64,000 bases of DNA. Source: Methylophilaceae bacterium (GTDB taxonomy: Bacteria; Pseudomonadota; Gammaproteobacteria; Burkholderiales; Methylophilaceae). The notes beneath the pieces were generated by a model. That model saw only the letters and a list, made by a program, of their open reading frames with translations. It had not been told where the DNA came from and ran no database searches. Below, piece by piece: positions 9,091-19,298 of this stretch. Made by a program: the position numbers and the translations under genes. Location: assembly GCA_029244935.1 (NCBI GenBank), contig JAQWQF010000006.1, positions 35,093 through 99,092 on the forward strand, given 5' to 3'. Each line of letters starts with the position of its first letter. Position 1 is the first letter of the stretch.

Positions 9091-9704
9091 AAAATCAAAA
9101 GCTGGATAGATATAATTGATAAAATAAAAATTATTACCCAGATGTAATCAATTGCTTCAGGTCTAATAATAGTAATTTTATTATTTAATTTATTAATATT
9201 TTTACTTTCTAATTGGCTTATTATGTCTACATTGATTGTAGATAAAGTAAATCTATGCTTTTTAAAAATTTCTAAATATTCAAAAGTAAGATAAATTCGA
9301 GAAGATAGACGCTCAATATTAATACCCATAAATGAAAATGGATAACAAACTTTTATCAAAAATCTTATAAAAAAATCTCTGGGCAGTATATCCATTAATA
9401 TCATAATAAGCATAAATATATTAATTAGACGGAATAAATTTTCTATAGCCATGAATATTCCCTCGTACGAAATTGATATAAACGAATAATAAAATACTAA
9501 TTCACCAGGAGTAGTTAATGGATAAATTATTATTAATGCAAATAAAAAATATTTTATTTTTTTAACAAGAGCAAGAGTTGAGAGATTCCTCATACTTGCA
9601 AAAAAAAATAGGAGAATGAAAATAAAGGCGTGAATTAAAAAAGAAACTTTCCCAATAATAAAAAGCAATACTAAGCCTAAAAATAATATAAATGAATTAA
9701 TCAC
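9087..9704 (-). CDS. polytopic membrane protein, weakly EcfT/CbiQ-like
   Basis: I do not recognise this 205-residue protein with certainty. It has about five hydrophobic segments (approximately 3-20, 22-38, 48-66, 85-108 and 187-204) and a basic cytoplasmic stretch around 125-165. The segment ISYEGIFMAIENLFRLINI recalls the middle of EcfT/CbiQ, the transmembrane component of energy-coupling-factor transporters. No ATPase or substrate-binding component is nearby, so transport cannot be claimed. GTG start at 9704-9702. It is inserted between fimV (8 nt) and truA (4-nt overlap), where most relatives have no gene. Confidence 0.6.
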   Translation of the reverse strand: MINSFILFLGLVLLFIIGKVSFLIHAFIFILLFFFASMRNLSTLALVKKIKYFLFALIIIYPLTTPGELVFYYSFISISYEGIFMAIENLFRLINIFMLIMILMDILPRDFFIRFLIKVCYPFSFMGINIERLSSRIYLTFEYLEIFKKHRFTLSTINVDIISQLESKNINKLNNKITIIRPEAIDYIWVIIFILSIISIQLLIL

Positions 9705-9712
9705 TTATACCT

Positions 9713-11167
9713 TCATCTTGGATTATTATCCTTATTATTATCAGAATTGAAGTTATCAGAATTAGTCGGGTCATTAAAAGTATCTTTTATAGTATTATTT
9801 TCATTCTGACTGACAGGATTTTCTTGTGATGAATCATCATGTAATGAATTTTTATCTATTGCAACATCACTAACTACCGATTCATTAGTTTCATCATCAC
9901 TAGCCCAAGATGAAACAGGGTCATGGTTAATCTCCTTCTTCTTTTTTCTAACAATAAATAACAAGCCGAGCAACAAGGTAAGAAGAAAGATAAGCGATAA
10001 TACAAAAATAGGCTTAATAGGCTTATTTTCAACTTCCTCATCAATAATAACTTCTTGAATAATATCCTGATTCTGATCTGTAATAGAAGATTGAAATGTA
10101 TTAGGCGCATCCTCAGCTGATTGTTCTTCATTATCCTTATTAGCTTCCTTAAGTGGAGCTTCTTGTAGCACATTAGAACCATCAATTGAATCAATAATAG
10201 TTTCTGTGACATTTATTTTTGATTCTTGAGGCTTAATGAGCTTTTGATTACTCTTCTCAATTGCTTTTAACACTTCGTTTTTTTCTGCTAATTTTTTATT
10301 TGCAATCTCAAGCTCTTTTTTGAGTCTTGATAGCTCATCTAAATCTTTATTCTTTTTTGCTAAATTATTTTTTGTTTTTGTTTTTTTTGAGAGACTCTTC
10401 CATAGGATATTTTCTTGCTTGAGAATTTTTCTTGCTTCGAGATGGGATAATTTTTTATAATAATCACGAAGAGGTAATATTAATTTCTTACCTTTTATTA
10501 AACCATTAAGATTGCCATCAAAAGCATTGGGGTTTGTCTGATATATTGAAATTACAATTTGCTCAGTAGTAATTCCTGCATAAGAATTTTCTCTTGCTAT
10601 CTGAAATAAGGTCTTTCCTGGTTTTGCTATTACCGTTTTCTTCTTTTTACTAACTTTGGTGCTTGGAATTTTTTTAACTATTTTTTTTGGCTCAACTTTT
10701 TTTATTTTCTTCAGTTTGTTTTCTATAGGAACTTCTTTCTTTTCTTGAATTTTTTTTCTAGGAACAACATTTAATGGTGGATCCAGAAGAACAGTGTATT
10801 CCCTTAAAATTTTCCCAGTTGGTGATTCAATTTGAATCAATAAATCTAGATACGATTCAGCAACTGGCATCTTGCTTGATAATCTTAATGAGGCTGTATT
10901 AGATTTTTTTTGGTTTAGGGTTAATGATAGAGAGATATCATCATGAATTTTTGTTCTCTCAATGCCTTGGGATTTATAATTTTCTCTTGATGCAATTGAT
11001 GGTTTTAATGTATCAATTTTATCTTCACTAGTAAGGTTTACTTTAATTTCTACATCTAACGGGGAGTTTTGATTTGATTTAAAAATAATTTCACCTAATT
11101 GAAGTGAATATGCATTAATTGATAAAAAAGTAACTACGCAAATTAGTAAAAATTTTATAAACTTCAT
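9713..11167 (-). CDS. fimV: FimV/HubP-like polar landmark protein, short form
   Basis: Inner-membrane, peptidoglycan-binding polarity protein. 484 residues from the ATG at 11167 (a TTG two codons upstream is also possible). A signal peptide (about 1-20) precedes the FimV N-terminal domain with LQLGEIIFKSNQNSPLDVEI. A LysM-like segment follows at about 175-235 (KPGKTLFQIAREN), then a coiled coil around 265-310, a transmembrane helix at about 386-408, and an acidic Asn/Asp/Ser-rich tail of some 70 residues. Typical FimV proteins have 700-1000 residues with a C-terminal TPR domain, which is absent here. Position after asd is the conserved one. Confidence 0.83.
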   Translation of the reverse strand: MKFIKFLLICVVTFLSINAYSLQLGEIIFKSNQNSPLDVEIKVNLTSEDKIDTLKPSIASRENYKSQGIERTKIHDDISLSLTLNQKKSNTASLRLSSKMPVAESYLDLLIQIESPTGKILREYTVLLDPPLNVVPRKKIQEKKEVPIENKLKKIKKVEPKKIVKKIPSTKVSKKKKTVIAKPGKTLFQIARENSYAGITTEQIVISIYQTNPNAFDGNLNGLIKGKKLILPLRDYYKKLSHLEARKILKQENILWKSLSKKTKTKNNLAKKNKDLDELSRLKKELEIANKKLAEKNEVLKAIEKSNQKLIKPQESKINVTETIIDSIDGSNVLQEAPLKEANKDNEEQSAEDAPNTFQSSITDQNQDIIQEVIIDEEVENKPIKPIFVLSLIFLLTLLLGLLFIVRKKKKEINHDPVSSWASDDETNESVVSDVAIDKNSLHDDSSQENPVSQNENNTIKDTFNDPTNSDNFNSDNNKDNNPR

Positions 11168-11174
11168 AATCAAT

Positions 11175-12293
11175 TTATTTATCCTTATTAATTAAAATTT
11201 GTAACATTCTTCTTAATGGTTCAGCTGCACCCCATAATAATTGGTCCCCAACAGTGAATGCTGATATTAGATTATCGCCGAGTGCCAACCTTCTTATTCT
11301 TCCAATCGCTATATCAAGGCTACCTGATACAGCTGCTGGTGTTAGGTTATGTATAGTTGATTCCTTCTTGTTTGGGACTAGTTTTACCCAATTGTTAGCG
11401 GATTTAATTAAATCATTAATTTCTGTTAACTCATAATGTTTTTTAAGTTTTATCGTTAAGGCCTGACTATGAGAACGCATTGATCCAATTCGAGTGCAAA
11501 GTCCGTCAACATGAATTTTTTCATAATCATTCATTAAGATCTTATTTGTTTCTAATTGGCCCTTCCATTCCTCTTTACTTAATCCCTCCCCAAGATCTTG
11601 ATCAATCCATGGAATTAGATTCCCTGCAAGTGGAACCTGAAAATTTTCTTTACTAAAATCAGAAGAATGCATTTTATTTAATGCCATTTTATCGATATTA
11701 AGTATACTAAAATTTGTTTTTTTAATTTCTGATTCAGCAGATGAATAAAGCTCCCCCATTTGAACTAATAACTCTTTCATGTTGTTTGCGCCAGCCCCAC
11801 TAGCTGCTTGATAGGTCATACTTGAGACCCACTCTATTGCCCCCACTTTAAGCAGGCCATGAATTGCAAGGAGCATAAGTGATACGGTACAATTACCACC
11901 TACCCATGTTTTTATACCATTATTCAAAGCATTATTAATTGTTGATTCATTAATTGGGTCGAGAACAATAACAGATTCATCGGCCATTCTTAACGAAGAC
12001 GCAGCATCAATCCAGTGGCCCTCCCAATTCTCTTTTTTGAGAGCTAAGTAAACTTTTTCAGTGTAATCACCTCCCTGACACGAAAGGATAATATCCATTT
12101 TCGAAAGCGCCTTAACTGAATATGCGTCTAATAAAACATTATCTACATTTGAAATTTTTGGAGCCATCATTCCAACCTGTGATGTAGTAAAAAAGAAGGA
12201 ATTTATATTATTAAAGTCATTTTCTTCTTTCATTCTGTCTACTAAAACAGAACCAACCATTCCTCTCCATCCAACAAAACCAACTTTTTTCAT
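11175..12293 (-). CDS. asd: aspartate-semialdehyde dehydrogenase
   Basis: NADPH-dependent reduction of aspartyl phosphate to aspartate semialdehyde, the branch point to lysine, threonine and methionine. 372 residues with the nucleotide-binding start VGFVGWRGMVGSVL, the catalytic Cys135 in VGGNCTVSLM and the later CTRIGSMRSHSQALT segment. This is the Gram-negative (E. coli-like) form. It is 3 nt after leuB and just before fimV. Confidence 0.96.
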   Translation of the reverse strand: MKKVGFVGWRGMVGSVLVDRMKEENDFNNINSFFFTTSQVGMMAPKISNVDNVLLDAYSVKALSKMDIILSCQGGDYTEKVYLALKKENWEGHWIDAASSLRMADESVIVLDPINESTINNALNNGIKTWVGGNCTVSLMLLAIHGLLKVGAIEWVSSMTYQAASGAGANNMKELLVQMGELYSSAESEIKKTNFSILNIDKMALNKMHSSDFSKENFQVPLAGNLIPWIDQDLGEGLSKEEWKGQLETNKILMNDYEKIHVDGLCTRIGSMRSHSQALTIKLKKHYELTEINDLIKSANNWVKLVPNKKESTIHNLTPAAVSGSLDIAIGRIRRLALGDNLISAFTVGDQLLWGAAEPLRRMLQILINKDK

Positions 12294-12296
12294 TTT

Positions 12297-13358
12297 TTAT
12301 CCCTTTAGCCTTTCAACGACAGCGTCACCCATCTCCTCACATCCTACTAATTTAGATCCCTCAGAATAGATATCAGCTGTTCGATAACCATCTAAAAGTA
12401 CTTTTTTAACAGCACAATCGATCAATTTAAATTTATCCTGATCATCAAATGTATATTTAAACATCATTGCTAATGACAGTATTGTGGCAAGAGGGTTTGC
12501 CTGATCCTTACCTGCAATATCTGGGGCAGATCCATGACTTGGCTCATACATGCCTTTATTGTTTTCATCTAAGGAAGCTGAGGGCAGCATACCTATAGAA
12601 CCTGTTAGCATTGATGCTTGATCTGATAATATATCACCAAAAATATTGCCAGTTACAACAACATCAAATTGTTTTGGATCACGAACCAGCTGCATTGCAG
12701 CATTATCAACATACATGTGACTCAGTTCAACATTAGGGTAATCAATTGCGGTTTCGGTAACAATTTTTCTCCATAATTCGGTTGCTTCAAGCACGTTTGC
12801 TTTATCGACCGAACATAGTTTTTTAGCTCTTTTATCTGCTGTTTTAAATGCTACATGGGCAATCCTTCTAATTTCAGACTCGGAGTAACGCATTGTATTA
12901 ATACCTTCTTGCTCTCCATTATCATTAATTGAAATTCCACGCGGTTGTCCAAAATAAATATCGCCTGTCAGCTCTCTGACAATCATAATGTCTAACCCTG
13001 AAACAACTTCAGGTTTAAGGCTAGATGTATGAACTAGCTCAGGAAACATTATTGCAGGTCTTAAATTAGCAAATAAGTTAAGGGCTTGTCTTATTCTAAG
13101 AAGACCTCTTTCCGGACGCATATCCCGTGGAAGTTTGTCAAACTTCCAATCACCAACAGCCCCAAGTAAGACAGCGTCTGCATTTAGAGCTAGGTTAAGA
13201 GTTTGTTCTGGGAGCGGGTCTTTAAATTCATCATATCCTGCCCCTCCGATTGATGCATATTCGATTGAATCAGTTAAGCTAAAAGCATCAAGAATTTTAA
13301 CAGCTTGTTTAATAATCTCAGGGCCAATTCCATCTCCAGGTAAAACTGCAATCTTCAT
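12297..13358 (-). CDS. leuB: 3-isopropylmalate dehydrogenase
   Basis: NAD-dependent oxidative decarboxylation of 3-isopropylmalate in leucine synthesis. 353 residues, a complete member of the isocitrate/isopropylmalate dehydrogenase family: [10 protein letters not shown] at the start, [10 protein letters not shown] for substrate contact, [11 protein letters not shown] with metal-binding aspartates, and [13 protein letters not shown] for NAD binding. It follows leuD after 8 nt. Confidence 0.97.
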   Translation of the reverse strand: MKIAVLPGDGIGPEIIKQAVKILDAFSLTDSIEYASIGGAGYDEFKDPLPEQTLNLALNADAVLLGAVGDWKFDKLPRDMRPERGLLRIRQALNLFANLRPAIMFPELVHTSSLKPEVVSGLDIMIVRELTGDIYFGQPRGISINDNGEQEGINTMRYSESEIRRIAHVAFKTADKRAKKLCSVDKANVLEATELWRKIVTETAIDYPNVELSHMYVDNAAMQLVRDPKQFDVVVTGNIFGDILSDQASMLTGSIGMLPSASLDENNKGMYEPSHGSAPDIAGKDQANPLATILSLAMMFKYTFDDQDKFKLIDCAVKKVLLDGYRTADIYSEGSKLVGCEEMGDAVVERLKG

Positions 13359-13366
13359 AAATATTC

Positions 13367-14002
13367 CTATTTAGTAAGCCAGGGAAACTGACTATGATAA
13401 TTATTTTCAAAATTTTTAATATCAGCTTTGTTCTTTAATGTTAAACCTATCTCATCTAGACCTTCTAAAAGGCAATATTTTTTAAACATATCAATATCAA
13501 AACTATAACTATCATTACCATCAATAATTTTTTGAATTTCTAAGTCAATATTTAATCTTAAACCTTCTTCACTTTGAGCTTTCTCAAAAAATAAATCTGT
13601 TATATTTTTGTTAATAGGTATTGGAAGAATGCCATTTTTAAAGCAATTACCATAAAAAATATCAGCAAAGCTAGGTGCTAATATAATTCTAATACCGAAG
13701 TCTAACAAAGCCCAAGGAGCATGTTCCCTGCTTGATCCGCAGCCAAAGTTTTCTCTTGCTAATAAAATAGTTCCATTTTTATATTGGGGTTTATTTAAAA
13801 CAAATTCAGGATTAACTTTTCTTACAGCTAATTCTTTTCCAGGTTCACCTCGATCTAAATATCTCCATTCATCAAATAAATTAGGGCCAAAGCCCGACCT
13901 TTTAATTGATTTCAAAAATTGTTTAGGAATAATTGCATCTGTATCCACATTCGATCTATCCAGAGGAATAACGATGCCATCATGTTTATTAATTGGCAAC
14001 AT
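13367..14002 (-). CDS. leuD: 3-isopropylmalate dehydratase small subunit
   Basis: Swivelling-domain subunit of isopropylmalate isomerase. 211 residues with [13 protein letters not shown] near the N-terminus and the conserved [13 protein letters not shown]. The start codon overlaps the last base of the leuC stop codon (position 14002), consistent with coupled synthesis of the LeuCD heterodimer. Confidence 0.96.
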   Translation of the reverse strand: MLPINKHDGIVIPLDRSNVDTDAIIPKQFLKSIKRSGFGPNLFDEWRYLDRGEPGKELAVRKVNPEFVLNKPQYKNGTILLARENFGCGSSREHAPWALLDFGIRIILAPSFADIFYGNCFKNGILPIPINKNITDLFFEKAQSEEGLRLNIDLEIQKIIDGNDSYSFDIDMFKKYCLLEGLDEIGLTLKNKADIKNFENNYHSQFPWLTK

Positions 14003-15402
14003 TAATCGATCTCCCTAATATCTACAAATCTACCGTGGATAGCAGCTGCTGCTGCCATTTGCGGGCTTACTAGGTGAGTTCTCCCACCTTTACCTTGTCT
14101 ACCTTCAAAATTTCTATTAGAAGTAGAAGCACACCTTTCTTCTTTTTCTAATCTGTCAGCATTCATAGCAAGACACATAGAGCAGCCTGGCTCGCGCCAC
14201 TCAAAACCTGCTTCAATAAATATTTTATCTAGACCTTCTTTCTCAGCTTGTTTCTTTACTAGTCCTGATCCTGGAACCACTAATGCTTGCTTGATATTTG
14301 TTGCTACTTTTTTTTCTTTAACAATATTAGCTGCAACTCTTAAATCCTCTATTCGTGAATTTGTACATGATCCAATAAAAATTTTATCAAGGAATATATC
14401 AGTAATATTGGTACCCTGCTCTAACCCCATATATTCAAGTGCTTTTTCATAACCTTTTTTATTTGATTCTTTTACCTGTTGCTTAGGATTTGGTATTACT
14501 TCATTTATACCGCATACCATTTCCGGGGACGTGCCCCATGTCACCTGTGGCTGAATTATTGATGCATCTACATTAATAACTTTATCAAAAACTGCACCTT
14601 CATCACTTACTAAATTTTTCCAGTCATCTACTGCTTTATTCCATAAATCTCCATTTGGAGAGAATGGTCTCCCCTCTAGATAATCTATAGTTTTTGAATC
14701 AACGCCTATCAAGCCCACTCTTGAACCGGCTTCAATAGACATATTACATAATGTCATTCGCCCTTCCATGCTTAATTCATTTATTGTAGGCCCAGAAAAT
14801 TCTATTGCATAACCATTTCCCCCTGCAGTACCTATTTTTCCAATAATATGAAGCGCAATATCTTTAGCGGAAATATAGTCACTAACGTTACCAGTAACAT
14901 TAACCTGCATAGTTTTAAATTTCCTCACAATTAAGCACTGTGTAGCAAGAACATGTTCAACTTCCGATGTACCAATGCCCATTGCTAATGAGCCAAAAGC
15001 ACCGTGTGTACTAGTATGAGAGTCGCCACATACAATTGTCATTCCTGGAAGAGTCGAGCCTTGCTCAGGACCAATTACATGAACAATACCTTGCCGCTGA
15101 TCATTCATTTTGAACTGAGTTAATCTATATTGATCACAATTGCTATCTAGAGTATCAACCTGAATTTTAGATACTGGGTCTAAAATACCTAGCTTTCTAT
15201 CTGTGGTAGGAACATTGTGATCTGGAACAGCTAAAATAGAATTTGCTCTCCAAATTGATCTATTTGCACTTCTTAGCCCTTCAAATGCCTGAGGGCTAGT
15301 CACTTCATGAATTAAGTGGCGATCTATATAGATCAAAAAGGTGTCGTTATCTTCACGAACAACGTGCCTTTTAAATATCTTTTCGTATAATGTTGACGCC
15401 AT
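14002..15402 (-). CDS. leuC: 3-isopropylmalate dehydratase large subunit
   Basis: Aconitase-family subunit that carries the [4Fe-4S] cluster and isomerises 2- to 3-isopropylmalate. 466 residues with cluster ligands Cys346 (GSCTNSR), Cys407 and Cys410 (PGCSMC), and the [11 protein letters not shown] motif near 128. It lies 9 nt after yajQ and leads leuDB and asd. Confidence 0.97.
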   Translation of the reverse strand: MASTLYEKIFKRHVVREDNDTFLIYIDRHLIHEVTSPQAFEGLRSANRSIWRANSILAVPDHNVPTTDRKLGILDPVSKIQVDTLDSNCDQYRLTQFKMNDQRQGIVHVIGPEQGSTLPGMTIVCGDSHTSTHGAFGSLAMGIGTSEVEHVLATQCLIVRKFKTMQVNVTGNVSDYISAKDIALHIIGKIGTAGGNGYAIEFSGPTINELSMEGRMTLCNMSIEAGSRVGLIGVDSKTIDYLEGRPFSPNGDLWNKAVDDWKNLVSDEGAVFDKVINVDASIIQPQVTWGTSPEMVCGINEVIPNPKQQVKESNKKGYEKALEYMGLEQGTNITDIFLDKIFIGSCTNSRIEDLRVAANIVKEKKVATNIKQALVVPGSGLVKKQAEKEGLDKIFIEAGFEWREPGCSMCLAMNADRLEKEERCASTSNRNFEGRQGKGGRTHLVSPQMAAAAAIHGRFVDIREID

Positions 15403-15411
15403 CTAAAAATT

Positions 15412-15906
15412 TTAATCTCTAAAGTTACCAAAATGTAATGGGAAGTTATTATGTTTTACTTTTACCGTTGAAATACATTCCTGTAGAACGTCTCTCTTAG
15501 CCCCATTAACCCTTACCTCGTCTCCTTGAATAGAACTTTGAACCTTAATTTTTGCGTCTTTAATTGTTTTAATAATATCTTTTGCTAGCTCAATCTCAAT
15601 TCCACTTTTAATGATTAGGTTCTGCTTTGACTTACTTCCAGAAACTGTTTCAATTTTTTCGGAGTCGATTCGCTTTGAGCTATCAGGCTCTTTCTTCTCC
15701 ATAGCCGGAAAAAGAATATCTTTTATTTGATTAATTTGAAATTCAGAATCTCCATTTAGTACAATCTTCATTTCTTTCTCAAATAATTCTACCTTTGCAC
15801 TTGTTCCTTTAAAATCATAACGATTAATAATCATTCTCATAGATACATCAACTGCATTTTTAATGTTTTCCATATTGGCTTTAGATGTAATGTCGAATGA
15901 AGGCAT
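15412..15906 (-). CDS. yajQ: YajQ family nucleotide-binding protein
   Basis: 164 residues, the usual YajQ (UPF0234/DUF520) length, starting MPSFDITSK and containing RYDFKGTSAKVEL. YajQ proteins bind nucleotides; some bind cyclic di-GMP and act with transcription regulators, but the role in this lineage is unknown. It sits between argG (11 nt) and leuC (9 nt), so it is probably co-transcribed with amino acid biosynthesis genes. Confidence 0.9.
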   Translation of the reverse strand: MPSFDITSKANMENIKNAVDVSMRMIINRYDFKGTSAKVELFEKEMKIVLNGDSEFQINQIKDILFPAMEKKEPDSSKRIDSEKIETVSGSKSKQNLIIKSGIEIELAKDIIKTIKDAKIKVQSSIQGDEVRVNGAKRDVLQECISTVKVKHNNFPLHFGNFRD

Positions 15907-15917
15907 ATACTGATTCC

Positions 15918-17135
15918 TTATAATTTATTTTTTTTGTTAGCTATTTTTAGTCTTAGGGCATTAAGCTTAATAAATCCAGCAGCATCTTGATGATCAAAAG
16001 TACCACCATCATCCTCAAATGTGGCGATCTCTGGATCAAAAAGAGAATTGTCACTATCTCTTCCTAATATAGTTACATTCCCTTTATAAAAACTCATCCT
16101 TACCCATCCGTTGACGTTTTGCTGGGTATGATCAATTAATGTTTGCATTGCAATTCTTTCAGGGCTCCACCAATATCCATTATAAATTAACGCGGCATAT
16201 CTTGGCATCATCTCATCCTTTAAATGAGCAACTTCTCTATCTAAAGTAAGTGACTCAATAGCTCTATGAGCTTTCAGCAATATCGTTCCTCCGGGAGTTT
16301 CATAACAACCTCTAGCCTTCATCCCCACATACCTATTCTCTACAAGATCCAATCTTCCAATGCCATGCTTCCCCCCTATATCATTTAAAAACTCTAAAAT
16401 CTCATGCGGTAATTTATCATTACCATTTAAACTCACAGGATCACCACTCTTAAAACCTATCGTAATTTCTTCGGCATTATCAGGAGCATCTTTTGGACTT
16501 ACTGACCACCTCCACATAGATTCCTCAGGTGTATTTTTTGGGTCTTCAAGATGTCTTCCTTCATAGGATATATGAAGTAAATTTGCATCCATACTGTATG
16601 GGCTTCCGCCTGACTTATGTTTCATCTCCACTGGAATACTATTTTTTTCAGCAAACTTTAAGAGCTTTTCTCTACTTAAAAGATCCCACTCCCTCCACGG
16701 GGCAATAACTTTTATTTCTGGGTTAATTGCATAAGCACCAAGTTCAAATCTAACTTGATCATTCCCCTTTCCTGTTGCCCCATGAGATATTGTGTTGCTT
16801 CCTGTCTCATTTGCAATTTCAACTAACCTCTTTGCAATAAGAGGTCTTGCTATTGAAGTTCCTAGCAAATATTCACCCTCATAAATAGCATTAGCCCTAA
16901 ACATTGGAAAAACATAATCTCTTACAAATTCTTCCCTTAAGTCCTCAATAAATATTTCTTTTACACCAGCAGCCTCTGCCTTGTCTCTTGCTGGCTCTAT
17001 CTCTTCTTTTTGCCCAAGATCAGCCGTAAAAGTTACCACCTCACAACTATATTCCTGCTGAAGCCATTTTAAGATTACTGAAGTATCTAATCCTCCTGAG
17101 TAAGCAAGTACAATTTTATTAACATCTTTAATCAT
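15918..17135 (-). CDS. argG: argininosuccinate synthase
   Basis: ATP-dependent joining of citrulline and aspartate. 405 residues with the PP-loop AYSGGLDTS at 11-19 and the family motifs [15 protein letters not shown] and [16 protein letters not shown]. It begins directly after the argF stop codon with no gap, so arginine formation from ornithine (ArgF, ArgG) is on one transcript. Confidence 0.97.
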   Translation of the reverse strand: MIKDVNKIVLAYSGGLDTSVILKWLQQEYSCEVVTFTADLGQKEEIEPARDKAEAAGVKEIFIEDLREEFVRDYVFPMFRANAIYEGEYLLGTSIARPLIAKRLVEIANETGSNTISHGATGKGNDQVRFELGAYAINPEIKVIAPWREWDLLSREKLLKFAEKNSIPVEMKHKSGGSPYSMDANLLHISYEGRHLEDPKNTPEESMWRWSVSPKDAPDNAEEITIGFKSGDPVSLNGNDKLPHEILEFLNDIGGKHGIGRLDLVENRYVGMKARGCYETPGGTILLKAHRAIESLTLDREVAHLKDEMMPRYAALIYNGYWWSPERIAMQTLIDHTQQNVNGWVRMSFYKGNVTILGRDSDNSLFDPEIATFEDDGGTFDHQDAAGFIKLNALRLKIANKKNKL

Positions 17136-18050
17136 TTATTTACTTCCTATTAACAAATATTCTAATAATGCTTTTTGAACGTGAAGTCTATTTTCTGCCT
17201 CTTCCCATACAATACTCTGGGGCCCATCAATGACTTCTGCAGTAACTTCTTCACCCCTATGCGCTGGTAAACAATGCATGAAAAGAGCATCTTTGTTTGC
17301 TAGCTTGATCATATCCTTATCAACCTGCCAGTCAGCAAAATCCTTAATTCTATCTTTCTTTTCATTCTCAAAACCCATACTGGTCCACACATCGGTAGTA
17401 ACTATATCTGCTCCTTTTGCAGCTTCCATAGGATCTTCAAATTCCTCAAAATGGTCCACTCCATAAAGCCCAGCTCTTTCAACCTCAACCTCATAGCCTT
17501 TTGGGGTCGACACATGTACATTAAAATCTAATAATTCAGCTGCCTGTAGCCAGGTATTGCACACATTGTTTGAGTCACCGATCCACGTTACTGTTTTTCC
17601 TTGTATTGAACCCCTTTGTTCAATATATGTAAAAATATCAGCAAGAATTTGACATGGATGATACTCATTCGTCAAACCATTAATAACAGGAACTCTTGAG
17701 TTCTCAGCAAATCTTTCAATAATTTCTTGCTCAAAGGTTCTAATCATTACAATATCGCACATTCTAGATATAACTTGGGCCGCATCTTCTACTGGTTCAC
17801 CTCTTCCTAATTGAGAGTCTCTTGTATTTAAATAAATAGCTGAACCACCAAGCTGCTGCATTCCTGACTCAAAAGATAATCTCGTTCTAGTGCTAGCCTT
17901 TTCAAAAATCATCACCAGGGTTCTATCTTGCAAAGGCCAATGCTTTTCATATGCTTTAAATTTAGCTTTAATCCATTTTGCTCTATCAAAAATTGATTCT
18001 AACTCTGCCTTATTTAGATCATTAAATTGTAAAAAGTGTTTCATCTTCAT
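17136..18050 (-). CDS. argF: ornithine carbamoyltransferase
   Basis: Transfers the carbamoyl group of carbamoyl phosphate to ornithine to give citrulline. 304 residues with the carbamoyl phosphate site STRTRLSF (53-60), the HPCQ motif and the ornithine site HCLPAHRGEEV near the C-terminus. It overlaps argD by 4 nt and abuts argG. Confidence 0.97.
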   Translation of the reverse strand: MKMKHFLQFNDLNKAELESIFDRAKWIKAKFKAYEKHWPLQDRTLVMIFEKASTRTRLSFESGMQQLGGSAIYLNTRDSQLGRGEPVEDAAQVISRMCDIVMIRTFEQEIIERFAENSRVPVINGLTNEYHPCQILADIFTYIEQRGSIQGKTVTWIGDSNNVCNTWLQAAELLDFNVHVSTPKGYEVEVERAGLYGVDHFEEFEDPMEAAKGADIVTTDVWTSMGFENEKKDRIKDFADWQVDKDMIKLANKDALFMHCLPAHRGEEVTAEVIDGPQSIVWEEAENRLHVQKALLEYLLIGSK

Positions 18051-19246
18051 TTTAAATTCTTCTTTATGAAATTTATTATCAAATTACTTAACTTTTCTAC
18101 TAGCAAATCAGCTTCCTCTTTTTTAATAATAAGAGGTGGAAGAAGCCTTATAACTTTTTCAGCGGTAACATTTATTAACAATTTATCATTAAGAGCGACT
18201 TCAATTAAATCAACACAAGGTATATCCAGTTCAATACCTATCATAAGACCTTTATGTCTAATAGATTTAACATTATCATGTCCTCCAATCCTAAGCATCA
18301 ATTCCTTAGCAATTAAATCACCTTGAGTAATAGCATTTTCAATTAAGTTATCATTTTTTATAACCTTTAATGTTGTCAAGCCTGCAACACAGGCTAAAGG
18401 ATTACCACCAAAAGTTGAGCCATGCTTTCCTGGAAACATTAAATTAGAAGCCTTTTCATTTGTTAGGCATGCTCCAATAGGGATACCAGATGCTAGTCCT
18501 TTGGCTAATGTCATAACATCAGGTTTAATGTCACTGTGTTGATGAGCAAACCATTTACCAGTTCTTCCAATACCACATTGAACTTCATCTAACATCAGTA
18601 ACCAATTGTTTTTATCACATACATTTCTTAGTGATGACAAGTACCCATTAAAATCAGTCGGAATATTTATTCCTCCTTCACCTTGTACTGGCTCAACTAA
18701 AATAGCTGAAACCTTATTTTTTTTATTTGCTATTTTTTTAATCGAATCAATGTCATCATAAGGGACTCTAATAAAACCTGGCATTAAAGGTTCGAAGCCA
18801 GCTTGGTACTTTCTTCCTCCAGATGCTGATAAAGTTCCCATAGTCCTCCCATGAAAACCTCCTTCCATAACAATAATATTTGGTATATCAATATTTAAGT
18901 CATGGCCATGAAGCCTAGCTAATTTAATCGCCGCCTCATTTGCTTCACACCCTGAATTACAAAAAAATACTGAAGAAAGTTCTGAGATAGCTACTAATTG
19001 ATCAGCAAGCATAGATTGCTCATCAATGTGATAATAATTAGAAATATGTATTAATTTTGCAGCTTGTTCAGATATAGCCTTAACCAGCTCTGGGTGATTA
19101 TGACCCAAGGTATTAACTGCAACCCCAGATAATCCATCAAGATATTTATTTCCAGATTGATCAAACAGCCAGGCACCAGAACCTCTTTCAAAGGAGACTG
19201 GAAGCCTTTTATAGGTATTCAATAGCTTGTTTTTGATTAAACTCAT
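18047..19246 (-). CDS. argD: acetylornithine aminotransferase
   Basis: PLP-dependent transamination in ornithine synthesis; such enzymes often also act on succinyl-diaminopimelate. 399 residues, class III aminotransferase, with SGCEANEAAIKLAR, the DEVQ(C)GIGRTG motif and PLP lysine K249 in TLAKGLASG. It is the first gene of the long run. Only 10 nt separate the ATG from a strong hairpin terminator, and no Shine-Dalgarno is evident in TTTTCATTTATATT before the start. Confidence 0.95.
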   Translation of the reverse strand: MSLIKNKLLNTYKRLPVSFERGSGAWLFDQSGNKYLDGLSGVAVNTLGHNHPELVKAISEQAAKLIHISNYYHIDEQSMLADQLVAISELSSVFFCNSGCEANEAAIKLARLHGHDLNIDIPNIIVMEGGFHGRTMGTLSASGGRKYQAGFEPLMPGFIRVPYDDIDSIKKIANKKNKVSAILVEPVQGEGGINIPTDFNGYLSSLRNVCDKNNWLLMLDEVQCGIGRTGKWFAHQHSDIKPDVMTLAKGLASGIPIGACLTNEKASNLMFPGKHGSTFGGNPLACVAGLTTLKVIKNDNLIENAITQGDLIAKELMLRIGGHDNVKSIRHKGLMIGIELDIPCVDLIEVALNDKLLINVTAEKVIRLLPPLIIKKEEADLLVEKLSNLIINFIKKNLK

Positions 19247-19256
19247 AATATAAATG

Positions 19257-19284
19257 AAAACGGCGGCCTAAAGCCGCCGTTTTT
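19257..19284 (-). terminator. strong symmetric hairpin terminator between PuuD-like gene and argD
   Basis: CGGCGGC (19261-19267), a 5-nt loop, and GCCGCCG (19273-19279), flanked by A4 on one side and T5 on the other, form a GC-rich intrinsic terminator able to work in both directions. It ends transcripts of the minus-strand gene at 19299-19910. No plus-strand gene reads into it. It stands out as the most GC-rich short element of the region. Confidence 0.85.
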
Positions 19285-19298
19285 GACTTTAGTTATTT

